64,000 nucleotides of DNA from Comamonas sp. lk. Its GTDB lineage: Bacteria; Pseudomonadota; Gammaproteobacteria; Burkholderiales; Burkholderiaceae_C. Below, one piece after another: positions 1 through 10,370 of this stretch. The stretch spans positions 62,001-126,000 of the forward strand of contig CAMELV010000006.1 of NCBI GenBank assembly GCA_945925985.1. The letters run 5' to 3'. Each line of letters starts with the position of its first letter. Position 1 is the stretch's first letter. The position numbers and the translations under genes are program-made. Under the pieces are notes generated by a model, which was not told where the DNA came from, did not search any database, and saw only the letters and a list, made by a program, of their open reading frames with translations.

Positions 1-156
1 GGTAAAGGCACCCCAGGTCAGCCACTCATTGATGGGAAACTGCACCGCTATGTTGGATACCACGATCACCAGGATCATGGCGACCAGCGGGCGCCACAGC
101 TGGCTGAGGGCGGGGGATTCGAATGGGGACGTGTCGGGAGGGAGGGACGGGGTCAT
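1..156 (-). CDS. VUT-family / queuosine precursor transporter-like protein, N-terminal part only (gene runs off the left edge)
   Basis: Minus-strand translation from CAT at 154-156 gives MTPSLPPDTSPFESPALSQLWRPLVAMILVIVVSNIAVQFPINEWLTWGAFT; the NxxVQFPxNxWLTWGAFT motif is typical of YhhQ/VUT proteins. Confidence 0.6.
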   Translation of the reverse strand, partial: MTPSLPPDTSPFESPALSQLWRPLVAMILVIVVSNIAVQFPINEWLTWGAFT

Positions 157-243
157 GGATGGAATCTGCCGAAGTCGGTCAGTAGTCGGGCGTTAGAGGC
201 TTGATTATCTCAGCGTCCGCACAGAATCCGGTAGCATCCGCTT

Positions 244-544
244 ATGAAGATCTACTACTCCCCTGGCGCCTGTTCCCTATCCCCCCCATATTACCCTGCA
301 CGAAGCTGGCCTGGCATTCGAGGCAATTGCCGCGCCGACCAAGACCCACAAGCTGGCCGAAAGGCCTTATCTGATGGGGCAACAATTCACGGTGGCCGAC
401 GCTTACCTGTTCACCGTGGTCGGCTGGAGCCGGCTGGTGCGCTTGGACATCTCTGCCCTGCCCCGCCTGGGGGAATTCATGGCGAGGATGCGGGCGCGCC
501 CGGCGGTACAGGCGGCACTGCGCGCTGAAGGGCTGCTGAACTGA
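244..544 (+). pseudogene. Glutathione S-transferase remnant: C7 frameshift plus loss of the central region
   Basis: Starts MKIYYSPGACSLSP; after removing one C from the C7 tract at 281-287 it reads HITLHEAGLAFEAIAAPTKTHKLAERPYLMGQQFTVADAYLFTVVGWSRLVRLD...AALRAEGLLN*, i.e. GST N-terminus joined directly to GST C-terminus. Confidence 0.8.
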
Positions 545-1775
545 CCAGGGGACGCTGGCGCCAGGCCAAAATGGCGCCCAACCACAGCGCCAGAGCGGAG
601 AACACCATCCCGCGTGGGAGCCCACCCGGCCCATCGGCGATCCAGCCCACCACGGTCGGTCCGACGATCTGGCCAAACGCAAACACGATGGTGAAGGCGC
701 TGATGCCATTGCCCCATGCAGCCGGCAGCAAGTTGTGCCGAACCAACGTAGTGGTGGACGCAACCAAAGACAAAAACACAGCGCCAAACAGCAGTCCAGA
801 CGCCAAAATCACGGCCCAATGGGCGCTCAAGGTTGGCAACAGTGTGGCCAAACCCAGCAAGGCATTGAGCAGTGCCAGCACCTGACCACCCTTGTAACGG
901 TCCAACAGACTGGCCCAAATGCGCGACGAGGCTACCACCGCCAGCCCCAACAGCGCGTAAAACACCGTGATGGACGTCGCCCCGGCACCCTGCTCCCGCA
1001 GCAAAGCAATCACAAAGGTCATATAGCCGATATAACCCACCCCAAACATGCCGTAACCAGCCAGGGCAAAAGCAAACCAACGCCACTGAAATAGGTTTGT
1101 GGGGTTAAAGTCCGCCGTCACCGGGGGCGCCAGGCATTGCAGCACACGGGCCGGCCACAGCAGCAGCAGTGTGGCCACCATGCAAACCAGGGCCAGCACC
1201 CACCAGGCCCAGGCCCAGCTGTGTGCTTGTTGGCCAGCCCAGCCCAGCACCTGTGGCACCAGCAGAGCAGACACCACGATACCAAACCCGGTACCCCCGT
1301 AATACAAACCGATAACCAGCCCGCTGTGCTGTGGCTGTACAGTACCCAGACGCGCCGCCAGCAAGCCTCCCGCTATGAAGACCAGGGCACTGGCCGCACC
1401 TGCCAGCAAGCGTTGCAATAACAAGGCCCATGCGTCGGTGAAAAAACCACTAAAACCCATGAAGCTGCTGGCTAACACCGCCCCCAGCCACAGCAGGCGG
1501 GAGGGGCCGTATATCTGCATCAGGCGCGGCATCAGGAGGGCACCTAACAGGTAGCCCAGCGCATTCACGGTATTCATGGCGCCTGCCAAGGTGTAGGACC
1601 AACCCAGATCAGCCCGCATGGTGGGCAGCAACAGGCCATAGGCAAACCGGGTTATGCCCAAAGACAAGGCAGCGCCGGCAGACAATGCCAACGCCAAGCG
1701 CAGCACCTGCTGCTCAGACCATGGCGGTTGAAAGGGGGGCGATGTCATAAGCGCCCCATTTTGTGTCGTGTCCAC
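477..1775 (-). CDS. YbfB/YjiJ-like MFS transporter
   Basis: 432-aa ORF with 12-TM-like hydrophobic pattern; GITRFAYGLLLPTMRADLGWSYTLAGAMNTVNALGYLLGAL motif; C-terminus overlaps the GST remnant. Confidence 0.8.
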   Translation of the reverse strand: MDTTQNGALMTSPPFQPPWSEQQVLRLALALSAGAALSLGITRFAYGLLLPTMRADLGWSYTLAGAMNTVNALGYLLGALLMPRLMQIYGPSRLLWLGAVLASSFMGFSGFFTDAWALLLQRLLAGAASALVFIAGGLLAARLGTVQPQHSGLVIGLYYGGTGFGIVVSALLVPQVLGWAGQQAHSWAWAWWVLALVCMVATLLLLWPARVLQCLAPPVTADFNPTNLFQWRWFAFALAGYGMFGVGYIGYMTFVIALLREQGAGATSITVFYALLGLAVVASSRIWASLLDRYKGGQVLALLNALLGLATLLPTLSAHWAVILASGLLFGAVFLSLVASTTTLVRHNLLPAAWGNGISAFTIVFAFGQIVGPTVVGWIADGPGGLPRGMVFSALALWLGAILAWRQRPLVSSAALQRAVPPVPPGAPASSP

Positions 1776-1853
1776 GCTCTGTCTAACTTCCCAATCAAAA
1801 CAATTTCAAAACTTGGGCGTGATCACAGCAACTTCACCATCAAGGATTCACCA

Positions 1854-2438
1854 TCAAGCATCCGCCAGGCCGATAGGCGAGGGCGCCTGCATCACAATCC
1901 GGCTAAACAGCAAGTCAAAACTTGGATCTCGCATGCTCTTCTGAACCAGAGGATCAGCATTCAACGTAAAGGCTTCATCCAAAGCGTGCCAATCGGCATC
2001 GGTTAACCATTTTTTTGCCGCAGGCAAGATCACTGTTTCTTCCAATCGCATGTGTTCCAGGTAAAACGAACAATAGGTTCGCACAGCGTGATCGAACGCA
2101 AAACGTCGCGATTCACCCAATAATTCCCAAGCCAGCAGCAGGTGTTGCAACTCCCGAACAGATGCTTCCCCTTTGACGTGATCGTGGTCAAGTTGCCGTA
2201 TGGTCTCATGGGTATAAGGTGCCAACAAGGCCACTCTAGGGAACAACAGCGCTGATTCTTTGGGATGGTGCAGGCGTTCTGGAAATTCATCCACATAGAA
2301 CAACATAGCGCGCAACACATCAAAAAATTGATCTCTATCGTCCATGGGCCCTCTGTCTATCATCATGATCAAAGATCGCAACATCGCGCCTAAGGCACTG
2401 TGCTCGTCAACAATTACTCGCATACTTTCATGCAACAT
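1854..2438 (-). CDS. Hemerythrin domain-containing protein
   Basis: MLHESMRVIVDEHSALGAMLRSL...YVDEFPERLHHPKE...LDHDHVKGE...HMRLEETVILPAA: His/Glu metal ligand pattern. Start at 2438 favoured by spacing to an upstream FNR-like box. Confidence 0.8.
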   Translation of the reverse strand: MLHESMRVIVDEHSALGAMLRSLIMMIDRGPMDDRDQFFDVLRAMLFYVDEFPERLHHPKESALLFPRVALLAPYTHETIRQLDHDHVKGEASVRELQHLLLAWELLGESRRFAFDHAVRTYCSFYLEHMRLEETVILPAAKKWLTDADWHALDEAFTLNADPLVQKSMRDPSFDLLFSRIVMQAPSPIGLADA

Positions 2439-2488
2439 GATGGGTCTCCGGTTGACCCAAAGCATGCGCGTCGCTGGCCATCATCACC

Positions 2489-2502
2489 TTGACTGAAATC
2501 AA
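2489..2502. promoter_or_regulatory. FNR/ANR-like box TTGAC-TGAA-ATCAA upstream of hemerythrin
   Basis: One mismatch to TTGAT-N4-ATCAA, about 50 bp from the hemerythrin start at 2438. Confidence 0.45.
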
Positions 2503-2549
2503 CCATACCCCGCGCCGATGCTTAAGAAAGAATTCTGTCAAGGCATAAA

Positions 2550-2590
2550 GCTGTGGACAAATAGCGGACAAATGGGCACTTATCCACAGC
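2550..2590. promoter_or_regulatory. Inverted pair of DnaA-box-like sequences
   Basis: TTATCCACA at 2580-2588 (+) is a perfect DnaA box; TGTGGACAA at 2552-2560 is TTGTCCACA on the minus strand; arms GCTGTGGA/TCCACAGC are perfect inverted repeats. Confidence 0.35.
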
Positions 2591-2940
2591 ACATGCCAAC
2601 GCCGCCAAGTTGTTCATGGTCAGGATGACGCAATGCAGGGTCGAATGCACATGGTTTTGTCTTCTTTAACTGATTGATTGGTAAGGGTTTGGCAGACTTG
2701 TCAACCGTCTGTCAAGGTCCTTATCTACTACTACTACCTCTTATAAAGATATAGAAAGATTGAATACAGTATGAGCACATCAGTGCTAAAAACATAAAAA
2801 AATTCGGCAGCTTAGCAAAGAAAAAAACTTGAACCGTCAACAGACAGCACGCATCAAGTAAACTTGCTTTAAGTGTTCATCAGTGTTGGTACCGGCCTCC
2901 GCCGCCCCTTGTTGCAGTTACCGACCCTTCATTCAGACGC

Positions 2941-3726
2941 ATGCCTATTTCTTCCTCCAGCGCCGCGGCTGTCGCACCAACCCCAAGCTTTGACATCAAA
3001 AGCACTCGCCTGGCCACGCTGGCTCTGATAGTCAAAACCAGCAGTCTTGAAGATGTGTGTCAAGATTTGCTGCAGCTGTATGGCAAGGCAGGTGACAACC
3101 CTGATTTTTTTGATCAAGACCCAGTGGTCATAGATGTATCGCAATGGCAGCCAGAGGTGCCGATTGGCGACCTGTCTATGCTGTTGGCAGTCATGAAAGA
3201 ATGCCGATTGGCACCTATTGCTCTGCGTGCCACGCATCAAGCTTGGCTTGGCGTAGCGCAAGCCCTGGGGCTGGGATGGGCTGAACCAGAACCTGGTCGC
3301 TCGTCTCTGGAGAAGGCTGTAGAAGTTGTGGTCCCAGTGCAAGCAGAGCCTAACCCGCCGCCGCGCCCAGCGGTCATACCCACGATGGTTGTCGACAAGC
3401 CTTTGCGTTCCGGACAGAAAGTCTATGCCCGGGGTTGTGATCTGGTGGTGTTGGCCATGGTGAACCAAGGTGCCGAGGTAGTGGCCGATGGCAATATTCA
3501 TGTTTACGCACCGCTGCGTGGCAAGGCTATGGCCGGTGCCAGTGGCAACGTGAATGCGCGTATTTTTTCCCTGTCTTTAGAGCCAGAACTGATATCAATC
3601 GCTGGTGTGTACCGAACCAGTGAAAATCCCTTGCCAGCCAATATTCATGGCAAACCGGCGCAAGTCCAATTGAGCAATGACGGGCAGGACAAGTTGTTGA
3701 TCAACGCCCTGACTGTTTCTTATTGA
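2941..3726 (+). CDS. minC: Septum site-determining protein MinC
   Basis: C-terminal [48 protein letters not shown] motif; directly precedes minD and minE. Confidence 0.97.
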   Translation: MPISSSSAAAVAPTPSFDIKSTRLATLALIVKTSSLEDVCQDLLQLYGKAGDNPDFFDQDPVVIDVSQWQPEVPIGDLSMLLAVMKECRLAPIALRATHQAWLGVAQALGLGWAEPEPGRSSLEKAVEVVVPVQAEPNPPPRPAVIPTMVVDKPLRSGQKVYARGCDLVVLAMVNQGAEVVADGNIHVYAPLRGKAMAGASGNVNARIFSLSLEPELISIAGVYRTSENPLPANIHGKPAQVQLSNDGQDKLLINALTVSY

Positions 3727-3740
3727 AAGATAACAAATCC

Positions 3741-4556
3741 ATGGCAAAAATTATTGTGATCACTTCCGGTAAGGGTGGCGTCGGAAAAACCACAACCAGT
3801 GCCAGTTTCGCAACCGGCCTGGCCATGCGCGGTCACAAGACAGTGGTGATCGATTTTGACGTTGGCCTGCGTAATCTCGACCTGATCATGGGCTGCGAGC
3901 GCCGGGTGGTTTATGACCTGATCAATGTCATTAACAACGAAGCCAATCTTCACCAGGCGTTGATCAAAGACAAGCAGTGTGAGGGCCTGTATGTGCTGGC
4001 AGCGTCGCAAACCCGTGACAAGGACGCCTTGACACAGGAGGGCGTAGAGAGGGTACTCAACGACCTGGCGGCCATGGACTTTGAGTTCATCGTTTGTGAT
4101 TCACCTGCGGGCATTGAAACCGGTGCTTTGATGGCCATGCATTTTGCTGACGAGGCGCTGGTCGTGACCAACCCGGAAGTCTCATCGGTTCGGGATTCAG
4201 ACCGCATATTGGGCATGTTGGCGAGCAAAACAAAAAGGGCGATTGAAGGCTTGGCGCCCGTCAAAGAGCATTTGCTAATTACCCGATATAACCCGGCGCG
4301 TGTTGACCAGGGGCAGATGCTGTCGCTGGACGACATCAAGGATATCTTGAGAATCAAGCTAATTGGTGTCATTCCTGAAAGTGAATCGGTATTGCAAGCC
4401 TCAAACCAGGGCGTTCCGGCCGTTCATATGCAGGGCAGCGACGTGTCAGAGGCCTACAAAGACGTCGTCGATCGTTTTCTAGGAACAGACAAACCGATGC
4501 GCTTCACCGAAGCACCCAAACAGAGCCTGTTGAAGCGGCTTTTTGGGGGAAAATAA
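3741..4556 (+). CDS. minD: Septum site-determining protein MinD
   Basis: [59 protein letters not shown]; deviant Walker A motif. Confidence 0.99.
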   Translation: MAKIIVITSGKGGVGKTTTSASFATGLAMRGHKTVVIDFDVGLRNLDLIMGCERRVVYDLINVINNEANLHQALIKDKQCEGLYVLAASQTRDKDALTQEGVERVLNDLAAMDFEFIVCDSPAGIETGALMAMHFADEALVVTNPEVSSVRDSDRILGMLASKTKRAIEGLAPVKEHLLITRYNPARVDQGQMLSLDDIKDILRIKLIGVIPESESVLQASNQGVPAVHMQGSDVSEAYKDVVDRFLGTDKPMRFTEAPKQSLLKRLFGGK

Positions 4557-4560
4557 AAAC

Positions 4561-4821
4561 ATGTCATTTCTCTCTTTTTTACTGGGTGAAAAAAAGAAAA
4601 CTGCCAGCGTTGCCAAAGAGCGGCTGCAGATCATTCTGGCTCACGAGCGCAGTGGCCGCAATGCGGCTGAGCCGGATTACCTGCAAGATTTGCAGCGAGA
4701 TTTGATCGCGGTTATCAGTAAATACATCAAGATCAATCCGGCAGACATCAAGGTCAACCTAGAGCGGCAGGACAATCTTGAAGTGCTGGAAGTAAAAATC
4801 GAGCTGCCAGATGCTCGTTAA
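4561..4821 (+). CDS. minE: Cell division topological specificity factor MinE
   Basis: [33 protein letters not shown]...; position after minD. Confidence 0.98.
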   Translation: MSFLSFLLGEKKKTASVAKERLQIILAHERSGRNAAEPDYLQDLQRDLIAVISKYIKINPADIKVNLERQDNLEVLEVKIELPDAR

Positions 4822-4826
4822 ATCAA

Positions 4827-4849
4827 CCTGAAACCGCTATGGTTTCAGG
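4827..4849. terminator. Hairpin between convergent minE and copA genes, probable bidirectional terminator
   Basis: CCTGAAACC-GCTAT-GGTTTCAGG, perfect 9-bp stem and 5-nt loop, overlapping the copA stop; only a weak T-rich tail. Confidence 0.55.
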
Positions 4850-7118
4850 GTTTCCAGCGTTTAAGCAAGAGGGCATTGCCCATCACGCTGATAGAACTCA
4901 TGGCCATGGCAGCACCAGCCAACACCGGGTTAAGAAAACCGAGTGCAGCCAAAGGGATGCCAGCCACGTTGTAAACAAAGGCCCAAAACAGGTTTTGACG
5001 TATCTTCCTGACGGTACGGTCTGAAATTGCCAACGCGGCAGCCACCAAGGCAGGGTCACCGCGCATCAGCGTAATGCCAGCAGCATGCATGGCAACATCG
5101 GTACCGTTGCCCATGGCCATACCTACATCAGCTGCTGCCAGGGCTGGCGCATCATTGATACCGTCGCCGACCATGGCCACGGTATGGCCGCCCGCCTTCA
5201 GCGCCTGAACCCGATCGGCTTTTTCACCCGGCAGGACATTGGCCATGACCTCGCCCTCTTCAGGCCGAAGGCCAAGGCGCCGGGCCATCACATCGGCCGC
5301 CCCCTGGTTATCACCAGAAATCATGACGGTGCGTATGCCGCGCTGGCGCAGTGCGGCCAAAGCCTCTTTGGCACCTGGCTTTGGCTCGTCGCCAAAAGCC
5401 AACAGGGCGCGCAGTTGCAAGCCAAAGGGGCTTTCGGTAACCAGTGCTGATACCGTAGCACCCTGCTCTTGCAAGCGGTTTGACAGCTTGGACCAGGGTC
5501 CCAGATCGACACCAAGCGCATCCATCCAGCGCAAGCTGCCAATCTTGTAAGCCTGCCCCTCCACAGTGCCCAGCGTACCGAGCCCAGGCACTGCGCTTAC
5601 TTGGCTGGCGGTGGTGATGCTCAAATCAGCTGCTCGCGCAGCGACCATCACTGCTGCCGCGAGCGGGTGTTCAGACCCACTCTGCAGTGCAGCAGCAATT
5701 TGCAAAAGCTCGCAGTCGGGTGGTGAAGTGGTCTCGAGCAGCGCGTCGGGCTTGATGTAGAGGGCCAGCAGCCGAGGTTGTCCCACTGTCAAGGTACCGG
5801 TTTTGTCAAAAGCGATGATGTCGACTCGATGGGCGATTTCAAGGGACTGGGCATCCTTAATTAAAATGCCATGTTTGGCGGCCACGCCCGTGCCAGCCAT
5901 GATCGCCGCTGGCGTTGCGAGGCCTAGTGCACAGGGGCAGGCAATCACCAGCACCGCCACGGCATGGATCAAAGCCTGCTCAAAGGGATGACCCGTCAGC
6001 CACCAAGCGCACAGCGTTAGCGCTGCCATCAGAATAACCACCGGGACGAACACACTGCTGACCCGATCGACCAGGCGCTGAATAGGTGCCTTGGCGGCTT
6101 GCGCATCCTCCACCAGTCTGATGATGCGCGACAGTACCGTTTCCTGACCCACAGCGGTGACCCGCATCACGACCCGACCATCGCCGTTGATGGAGCCCCC
6201 GGTCAAGTTGGTATCCGGCGTCTTATGGACTGGCAGGGGCTCGCCAGTGAGCATGGATTCATCAACCTCGGTTTCTCCCTCCAACACGAGGCCGTCTGCC
6301 GGAACCCGTTCGCCAGGTTTGATCGCGAGTCGGTCGCCGACCAGTACTTCTCCAATCGGCACATCGACCTCGCCATCGCGACCCAGCAAATGGGCCACGG
6401 CGGGCCGCAGCCCATGGAGGGCGCGGATCGCCGCCGTGGTGTGTTGCTTGGCCCGTGTTTCCAACCACTTGCCCAGCAGCACCAACGTGATGACGACGGC
6501 AGAACTCTCAAAATAGAGATGGACCATGGCACCCGAAGGCGCGCTCAGCCATAACCACATCGACAAAGCCCAACCGGCACTGGTCCCAATGGCCACCAAC
6601 AAATCCATGTTGCCGCTTCCGGCCCGCAGGGCATGCCACCCAGCCCGGTAAAAACGGGCGCCAAGAACGAACTGAACCGGCGTCGCCAGCAGGCATTGCA
6701 ACCAGGCCGGCAACATCAGGTGCATGCCCACTTGGTTCGATAACGCCTCGGGGAGGGCGTCCAGCAGCATCGGCAGCACCAGCGGCAGGGACAGGGCGAT
6801 GCCAACCCCCACCGGTGCAAAACCAGCCCATGCAGAAGTATCGGTGGCTTGCATCACCGTGTCGGCCGCGCGGGGTTCGTAGCCGGCATCCCTAACGGCA
6901 CGGTGCAAGCGTGCCTCAGTGGGCCCGTCGGCAGAGACCAGCACCCGCGCTGACTCAGTGGCCAGGTTGACGCTGGCGGATTTAACGCCAGGCACTTTCA
7001 GCAGGGCTTTTTCTACCCTGGCCACACAGGAGGCACAGGTCATCCCGCCGATGCCAATATCCAGACCGGCAAGGGAAACTGCGGGCTTGTCGGGCACCAA
7101 AGAAGAGAGAAGGGTCAT
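4845..7118 (-). CDS. copA: Heavy-metal (copper) translocating P-type ATPase with N-terminal HMA domain
   Basis: [37 protein letters not shown] motifs. Confidence 0.95.
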   Translation of the reverse strand: MTLLSSLVPDKPAVSLAGLDIGIGGMTCASCVARVEKALLKVPGVKSASVNLATESARVLVSADGPTEARLHRAVRDAGYEPRAADTVMQATDTSAWAGFAPVGVGIALSLPLVLPMLLDALPEALSNQVGMHLMLPAWLQCLLATPVQFVLGARFYRAGWHALRAGSGNMDLLVAIGTSAGWALSMWLWLSAPSGAMVHLYFESSAVVITLVLLGKWLETRAKQHTTAAIRALHGLRPAVAHLLGRDGEVDVPIGEVLVGDRLAIKPGERVPADGLVLEGETEVDESMLTGEPLPVHKTPDTNLTGGSINGDGRVVMRVTAVGQETVLSRIIRLVEDAQAAKAPIQRLVDRVSSVFVPVVILMAALTLCAWWLTGHPFEQALIHAVAVLVIACPCALGLATPAAIMAGTGVAAKHGILIKDAQSLEIAHRVDIIAFDKTGTLTVGQPRLLALYIKPDALLETTSPPDCELLQIAAALQSGSEHPLAAAVMVAARAADLSITTASQVSAVPGLGTLGTVEGQAYKIGSLRWMDALGVDLGPWSKLSNRLQEQGATVSALVTESPFGLQLRALLAFGDEPKPGAKEALAALRQRGIRTVMISGDNQGAADVMARRLGLRPEEGEVMANVLPGEKADRVQALKAGGHTVAMVGDGINDAPALAAADVGMAMGNGTDVAMHAAGITLMRGDPALVAAALAISDRTVRKIRQNLFWAFVYNVAGIPLAALGFLNPVLAGAAMAMSSISVMGNALLLKRWKP

Positions 7119-7236
7119 GGGACCCTAGCCTAAACCCTTTTCCGCAAGGGACGCCACTTCTGCTACAAACGGGCTTGATTCTGCGCAGGGAAGTCGAGGA
7201 CTTCTTGGGCGCTAAACCGATAGCGAGGAGCTTATT

Positions 7237-7449
7237 TTGTTACACCAATTCTCTGTCAGCGGGATGACCTGTGGCCATTGTGAAAAAGCCGTCAAGAGCG
7301 CCGTGCTTGCGCTTGATGACAGCGCTACCGTCAGCATTGATCGCCCCTCGGGTCGGGTTGAAGTCAACTCAGAACAGTCCTGGACGGCCTTGGCGGAGGT
7401 CATTGGAGAAGAGGGTTACCCAGTCACTCGGCCACCCGCCAGCCAATAG
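7237..7449 (+). CDS. Heavy-metal-associated (HMA) domain copper chaperone
   Basis: LLHQFSVSGMTCGHCEKAVKSAVLALD, GMTCxxC motif; TTG start; divergent from copA. Confidence 0.85.
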   Translation: MLHQFSVSGMTCGHCEKAVKSAVLALDDSATVSIDRPSGRVEVNSEQSWTALAEVIGEEGYPVTRPPASQ

Positions 7450-7487
7450 CGGCCGGGCCTCGCCCCTCTAACGCCTGGCTTTACGTT

Positions 7488-8234
7488 ATGCGTCACCTCC
7501 TGATCATCAACCCCAACACCTCTGGCTCTGTCAGTGCGCTGCTGCAGACCCATGCGCAGCGCGCCGCCGGGCCCGATGTCCGGGTGCGGACGGTGACCGC
7601 TCGTTTTGGCGCGCCTTACATCGCCTGCGAAGCCAGCTATGCGGTGGCCGGCCATGCGGTATTGGACACCTGGGCTGCGACACTGGCTGATGATGACCAA
7701 GCAGCGCCCGGTGCGGTGCTGATTGGCTGTTTTGGCGATCCGGGTCTGCTGGCCTTGCGCGACAGCAGCGCTGTCGCGGTCACCGGCTTGGCCGAGGCCG
7801 CCTTTGTCGAAGCGGCCGCTTATGGCCGGTTTGCCATCGTCACCGGGGGTGCGCGGTGGCGGCCGATGTTGGCGCGGCTGGCCCAGATGCTGGGTTACGG
7901 CGACCAACTTGCTGGTATTCACACGGTTGCGCCAACGGGCGCCCAGCTCGCTGCTGACCCGGTCGCGGCACAGGCGCTGCTGGCGGCGGCTTGTCAGGCC
8001 GCCGTTCGTGATTTCAGGGCTCAGGCTGTCATTCTCGGTGGCGCCGGCCTGGCCGGTCTGGCGCAGATGATTCAGGCCGACGTCAGCGTGCCGGTGATTG
8101 ACAGCGTGCTGGCGGGCACCCGTCAGGCCCTGTTGGCCGCTGATGCTGGCCCTGGCAACGGTAGTGGCCACTTTGACGTGCGCTGGCAACAGGTGTCGGC
8201 CGAGATGACCGGCCTGGGGTTGCCAGCGGTCTGA
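7488..8234 (+). CDS. Aspartate/glutamate (hydantoin) racemase family protein
   Basis: LLIINPNTSGSVSALLQ N-terminus, GCFGDPGL and VILGGAGLAGL motifs. Confidence 0.85.
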   Translation: MRHLLIINPNTSGSVSALLQTHAQRAAGPDVRVRTVTARFGAPYIACEASYAVAGHAVLDTWAATLADDDQAAPGAVLIGCFGDPGLLALRDSSAVAVTGLAEAAFVEAAAYGRFAIVTGGARWRPMLARLAQMLGYGDQLAGIHTVAPTGAQLAADPVAAQALLAAACQAAVRDFRAQAVILGGAGLAGLAQMIQADVSVPVIDSVLAGTRQALLAADAGPGNGSGHFDVRWQQVSAEMTGLGLPAV

Positions 8235-8242
8235 GGCGGGCC

Positions 8243-9145
8243 TTAGCCGACGACCACCTCGCCCCCCAGCGCTTCCAGCAAATCCGGCAGCAGCTTGCGC
8301 AATTCGCCGGTGGCGATGGCGGTATCGGCGTCAAAGCCGTCGGCCCGCTCGGCGCCAGAGGTTTCAAAAACGCCTTCCAAAAAGGTCAGTTTTTTCAGTT
8401 GCAGGCTCTCCGTCAGAACAAACGACACCCGGCCCTCCCAAGTCAGTGCCAGCCGGGTGGGCAGCTTGCCAGTGGCCACATGCTGACGGACCTCTTCGGT
8501 GTCAAGCGCATGGCGGGCATAGCGCACCACGGCGCGGGACTCATCGGCGGCCTTCAACTCGCACTCGCGGTCGACGCTGAAGCCAGCCGGCGGCTCTTGG
8601 GTGTCCAGCCACTGGGCCATGGCGGCGGTGGGTGAGATTTGGGTGTTGAGCAGGGTGACAGCAAAGCCATCTAACGACGCCACCAGCGCCGCCACGACTT
8701 CTTCGGCCCGACCCTGGCTGGCCGCATCGATCACCAGCCAACGGGCCTCGCGGTCGATCCAGACGGTGATACTGGCCAACTTGGTAAAGGCCATGGGCAG
8801 CAGCGTCAGACGGATGTCGTCCTTGAGGTCGCGCATTTCTTTTTTACCTGGTTTGCGGCCGGTGCTGGCCTCGATCTGCGCCACCCTCTCTTCGGCTTTG
8901 CGGTTCACGACCGAGGCCGGCAGGGCTCGGGTTTCAATCATCATCTTGAGCACCAGTTGCCCAGCCACCGACTCCACCAGCGGCCCCTGTGCCACACCGC
9001 GCGGCTCGACCCAACCCAGCGACTTTTCCTGGCTGGGGCCGCAGGGCACAAAGCGCGTGGCAGCCAGCCGCTCTTCCATGTCCCCCAGCGTGGCGGACCA
9101 GCCGGCCCCGATCCGGTAAGCGATCACATTTTTGAACACAAGCAT
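8243..9145 (-). CDS. rdgC: Recombination-associated protein RdgC
   Basis: MLVFKNVIAYRIG...RFVPCGPSQEKSLGWVEPRG...GRKPGKKEMRDLKDDIRLTLLPMAFTK. Confidence 0.95.
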   Translation of the reverse strand: MLVFKNVIAYRIGAGWSATLGDMEERLAATRFVPCGPSQEKSLGWVEPRGVAQGPLVESVAGQLVLKMMIETRALPASVVNRKAEERVAQIEASTGRKPGKKEMRDLKDDIRLTLLPMAFTKLASITVWIDREARWLVIDAASQGRAEEVVAALVASLDGFAVTLLNTQISPTAAMAQWLDTQEPPAGFSVDRECELKAADESRAVVRYARHALDTEEVRQHVATGKLPTRLALTWEGRVSFVLTESLQLKKLTFLEGVFETSGAERADGFDADTAIATGELRKLLPDLLEALGGEVVVG

Positions 9146-9326
9146 CCTTCTTGACAATTGATTTGAGCGAGCCCGCGCCGATCATCCCACCAATTTGCGC
9201 TGGCTTTTTCATGAAACTTTACACAGCCTTAGCGCTGGCGCATGGCGCGCTTACACAGACCGGCCACACTGCCTATCAGCCTGATGCCAATCCCTGAGCA
9301 CAAGGCCCAATCCAAAGGACATCACC

Positions 9327-9812
9327 ATGACTTCACGATTCAAACCCACCTTGTTGGCCGGTCTGCTGGCCCTGTCAAGCTTTGCCGCGCTGGCTCAGAT
9401 GCCCACACCAGGCGGTCACGCTGGCATGATGGCTGCCCCTACCGAGGGCATGCACCACGGCATGCGCCACATGGACCCGGCCCGGATGCAGGCCCGCATG
9501 GACAAACACGCCGCGGAACTCAAGGCCAGGCTCAAGCTCACCCCGGCGCAGGAAGGCGCCTGGACCACGTTTGTTGCCGCACACAAGATGCCGGCTGACT
9601 TGATGGTCAAGAGCGCGGACCGCGCCACCCTGGACAAACTGTCAACACCGGAGCGGCTTGAGCGGATGAAGGCACTGCGTAGCCAACACAGTGCGGCTAT
9701 GGACCAGCGTGACGAGGCGACCAAGGTCTTTTACGCTGCGTTGATGCCTGAGCAACAAAAAGTTTTTGACGACAGCATGACGTCGCGCCATGCCCGAAAA
9801 GCCAAAGCTTAA
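9327..9812 (+). CDS. Spy/CpxP-like LTXXQ-motif periplasmic protein
   Basis: Signal peptide, LKLTPAQEGAWTTFVAAH and FYAALMPEQQKVFDD (LTxxQ-type repeats), Met/His-rich N-terminal region. Confidence 0.75.
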   Translation: MTSRFKPTLLAGLLALSSFAALAQMPTPGGHAGMMAAPTEGMHHGMRHMDPARMQARMDKHAAELKARLKLTPAQEGAWTTFVAAHKMPADLMVKSADRATLDKLSTPERLERMKALRSQHSAAMDQRDEATKVFYAALMPEQQKVFDDSMTSRHARKAKA

Positions 9813-9888
9813 GCGCCTCATCCCCAAGGCTGTGCTATATAAACAATAGCTAACAACCCAATACCGACGGGGCTTAGAGCCACTTTTC

Positions 9889-10257
9889 TTATGAGGCCAG
9901 CAGTTTTTTCAACTCGCCGCTGGCGATCAGTTTGACCAGGTCATTGGCGCCACCAACCAGGGCGCCTTTGACGAACACCATGGGAAAGGTGGGCCAGCCG
10001 GTCCAGAGCTTGAGCGCATTGCGTTGACGCCACATGCTGAAATAGCTGCCGTAGTCGAGGTCATGGTGGGCGACCCCGGCGGCGTCGAGCGCCTTGCGTG
10101 CTTTTTTGGGGTACGGGTTGGAGGCCATGCCGATCACCACCACGGCATGCTGCGATACGGCGGCCTGGACTTCTTTGACGATGGCGTGTTCGTGGCGAGC
10201 GATTTGTTCCCGTATGGCGGGGTGAATCTGGGCTTCGGCAAGAATCGGGCGGGGCAT
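9889..10257 (-). CDS. Glutaredoxin-fold protein lacking all cysteines
   Basis: VVIGMASNPYPKKARKALDAAG...TGWPTFPMVFVKGALVGGANDL: Grx-like WPTFP/GG-D motifs, active-site CPYC replaced by SNPYP; no Cys in 122 aa. Confidence 0.75.
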   Translation of the reverse strand: MPRPILAEAQIHPAIREQIARHEHAIVKEVQAAVSQHAVVVIGMASNPYPKKARKALDAAGVAHHDLDYGSYFSMWRQRNALKLWTGWPTFPMVFVKGALVGGANDLVKLIASGELKKLLAS

Positions 10258-10318
10258 GGTGGGTCCTGACAGCAGTAAAGCGGCTGATTATGCAGCGCGC
10301 CCTCCCGCACTTGCCAGC

Positions 10319-10332
10319 TTGACGTAGATCAA
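10319..10332. promoter_or_regulatory. FNR/ANR-like box TTGAC-GTAG-ATCAA
   Basis: Embedded in perfect inverted repeat CTTGA-CGTAGA-TCAAG in the divergent intergenic region upstream of DUF2189. Confidence 0.5.
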
Positions 10333-10370
10333 GCTCGGTCGGTCGGTCGAACTCTACACTTGACCCGGCC

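Noticed and set aside
7119-7236. CueR/MerR-type operator between copA and the HMA chaperone (ACCCTTTTCCGCAAGGG)
   Set aside because: Only a 5-bp inverted repeat, spacing and sequence too weak to support
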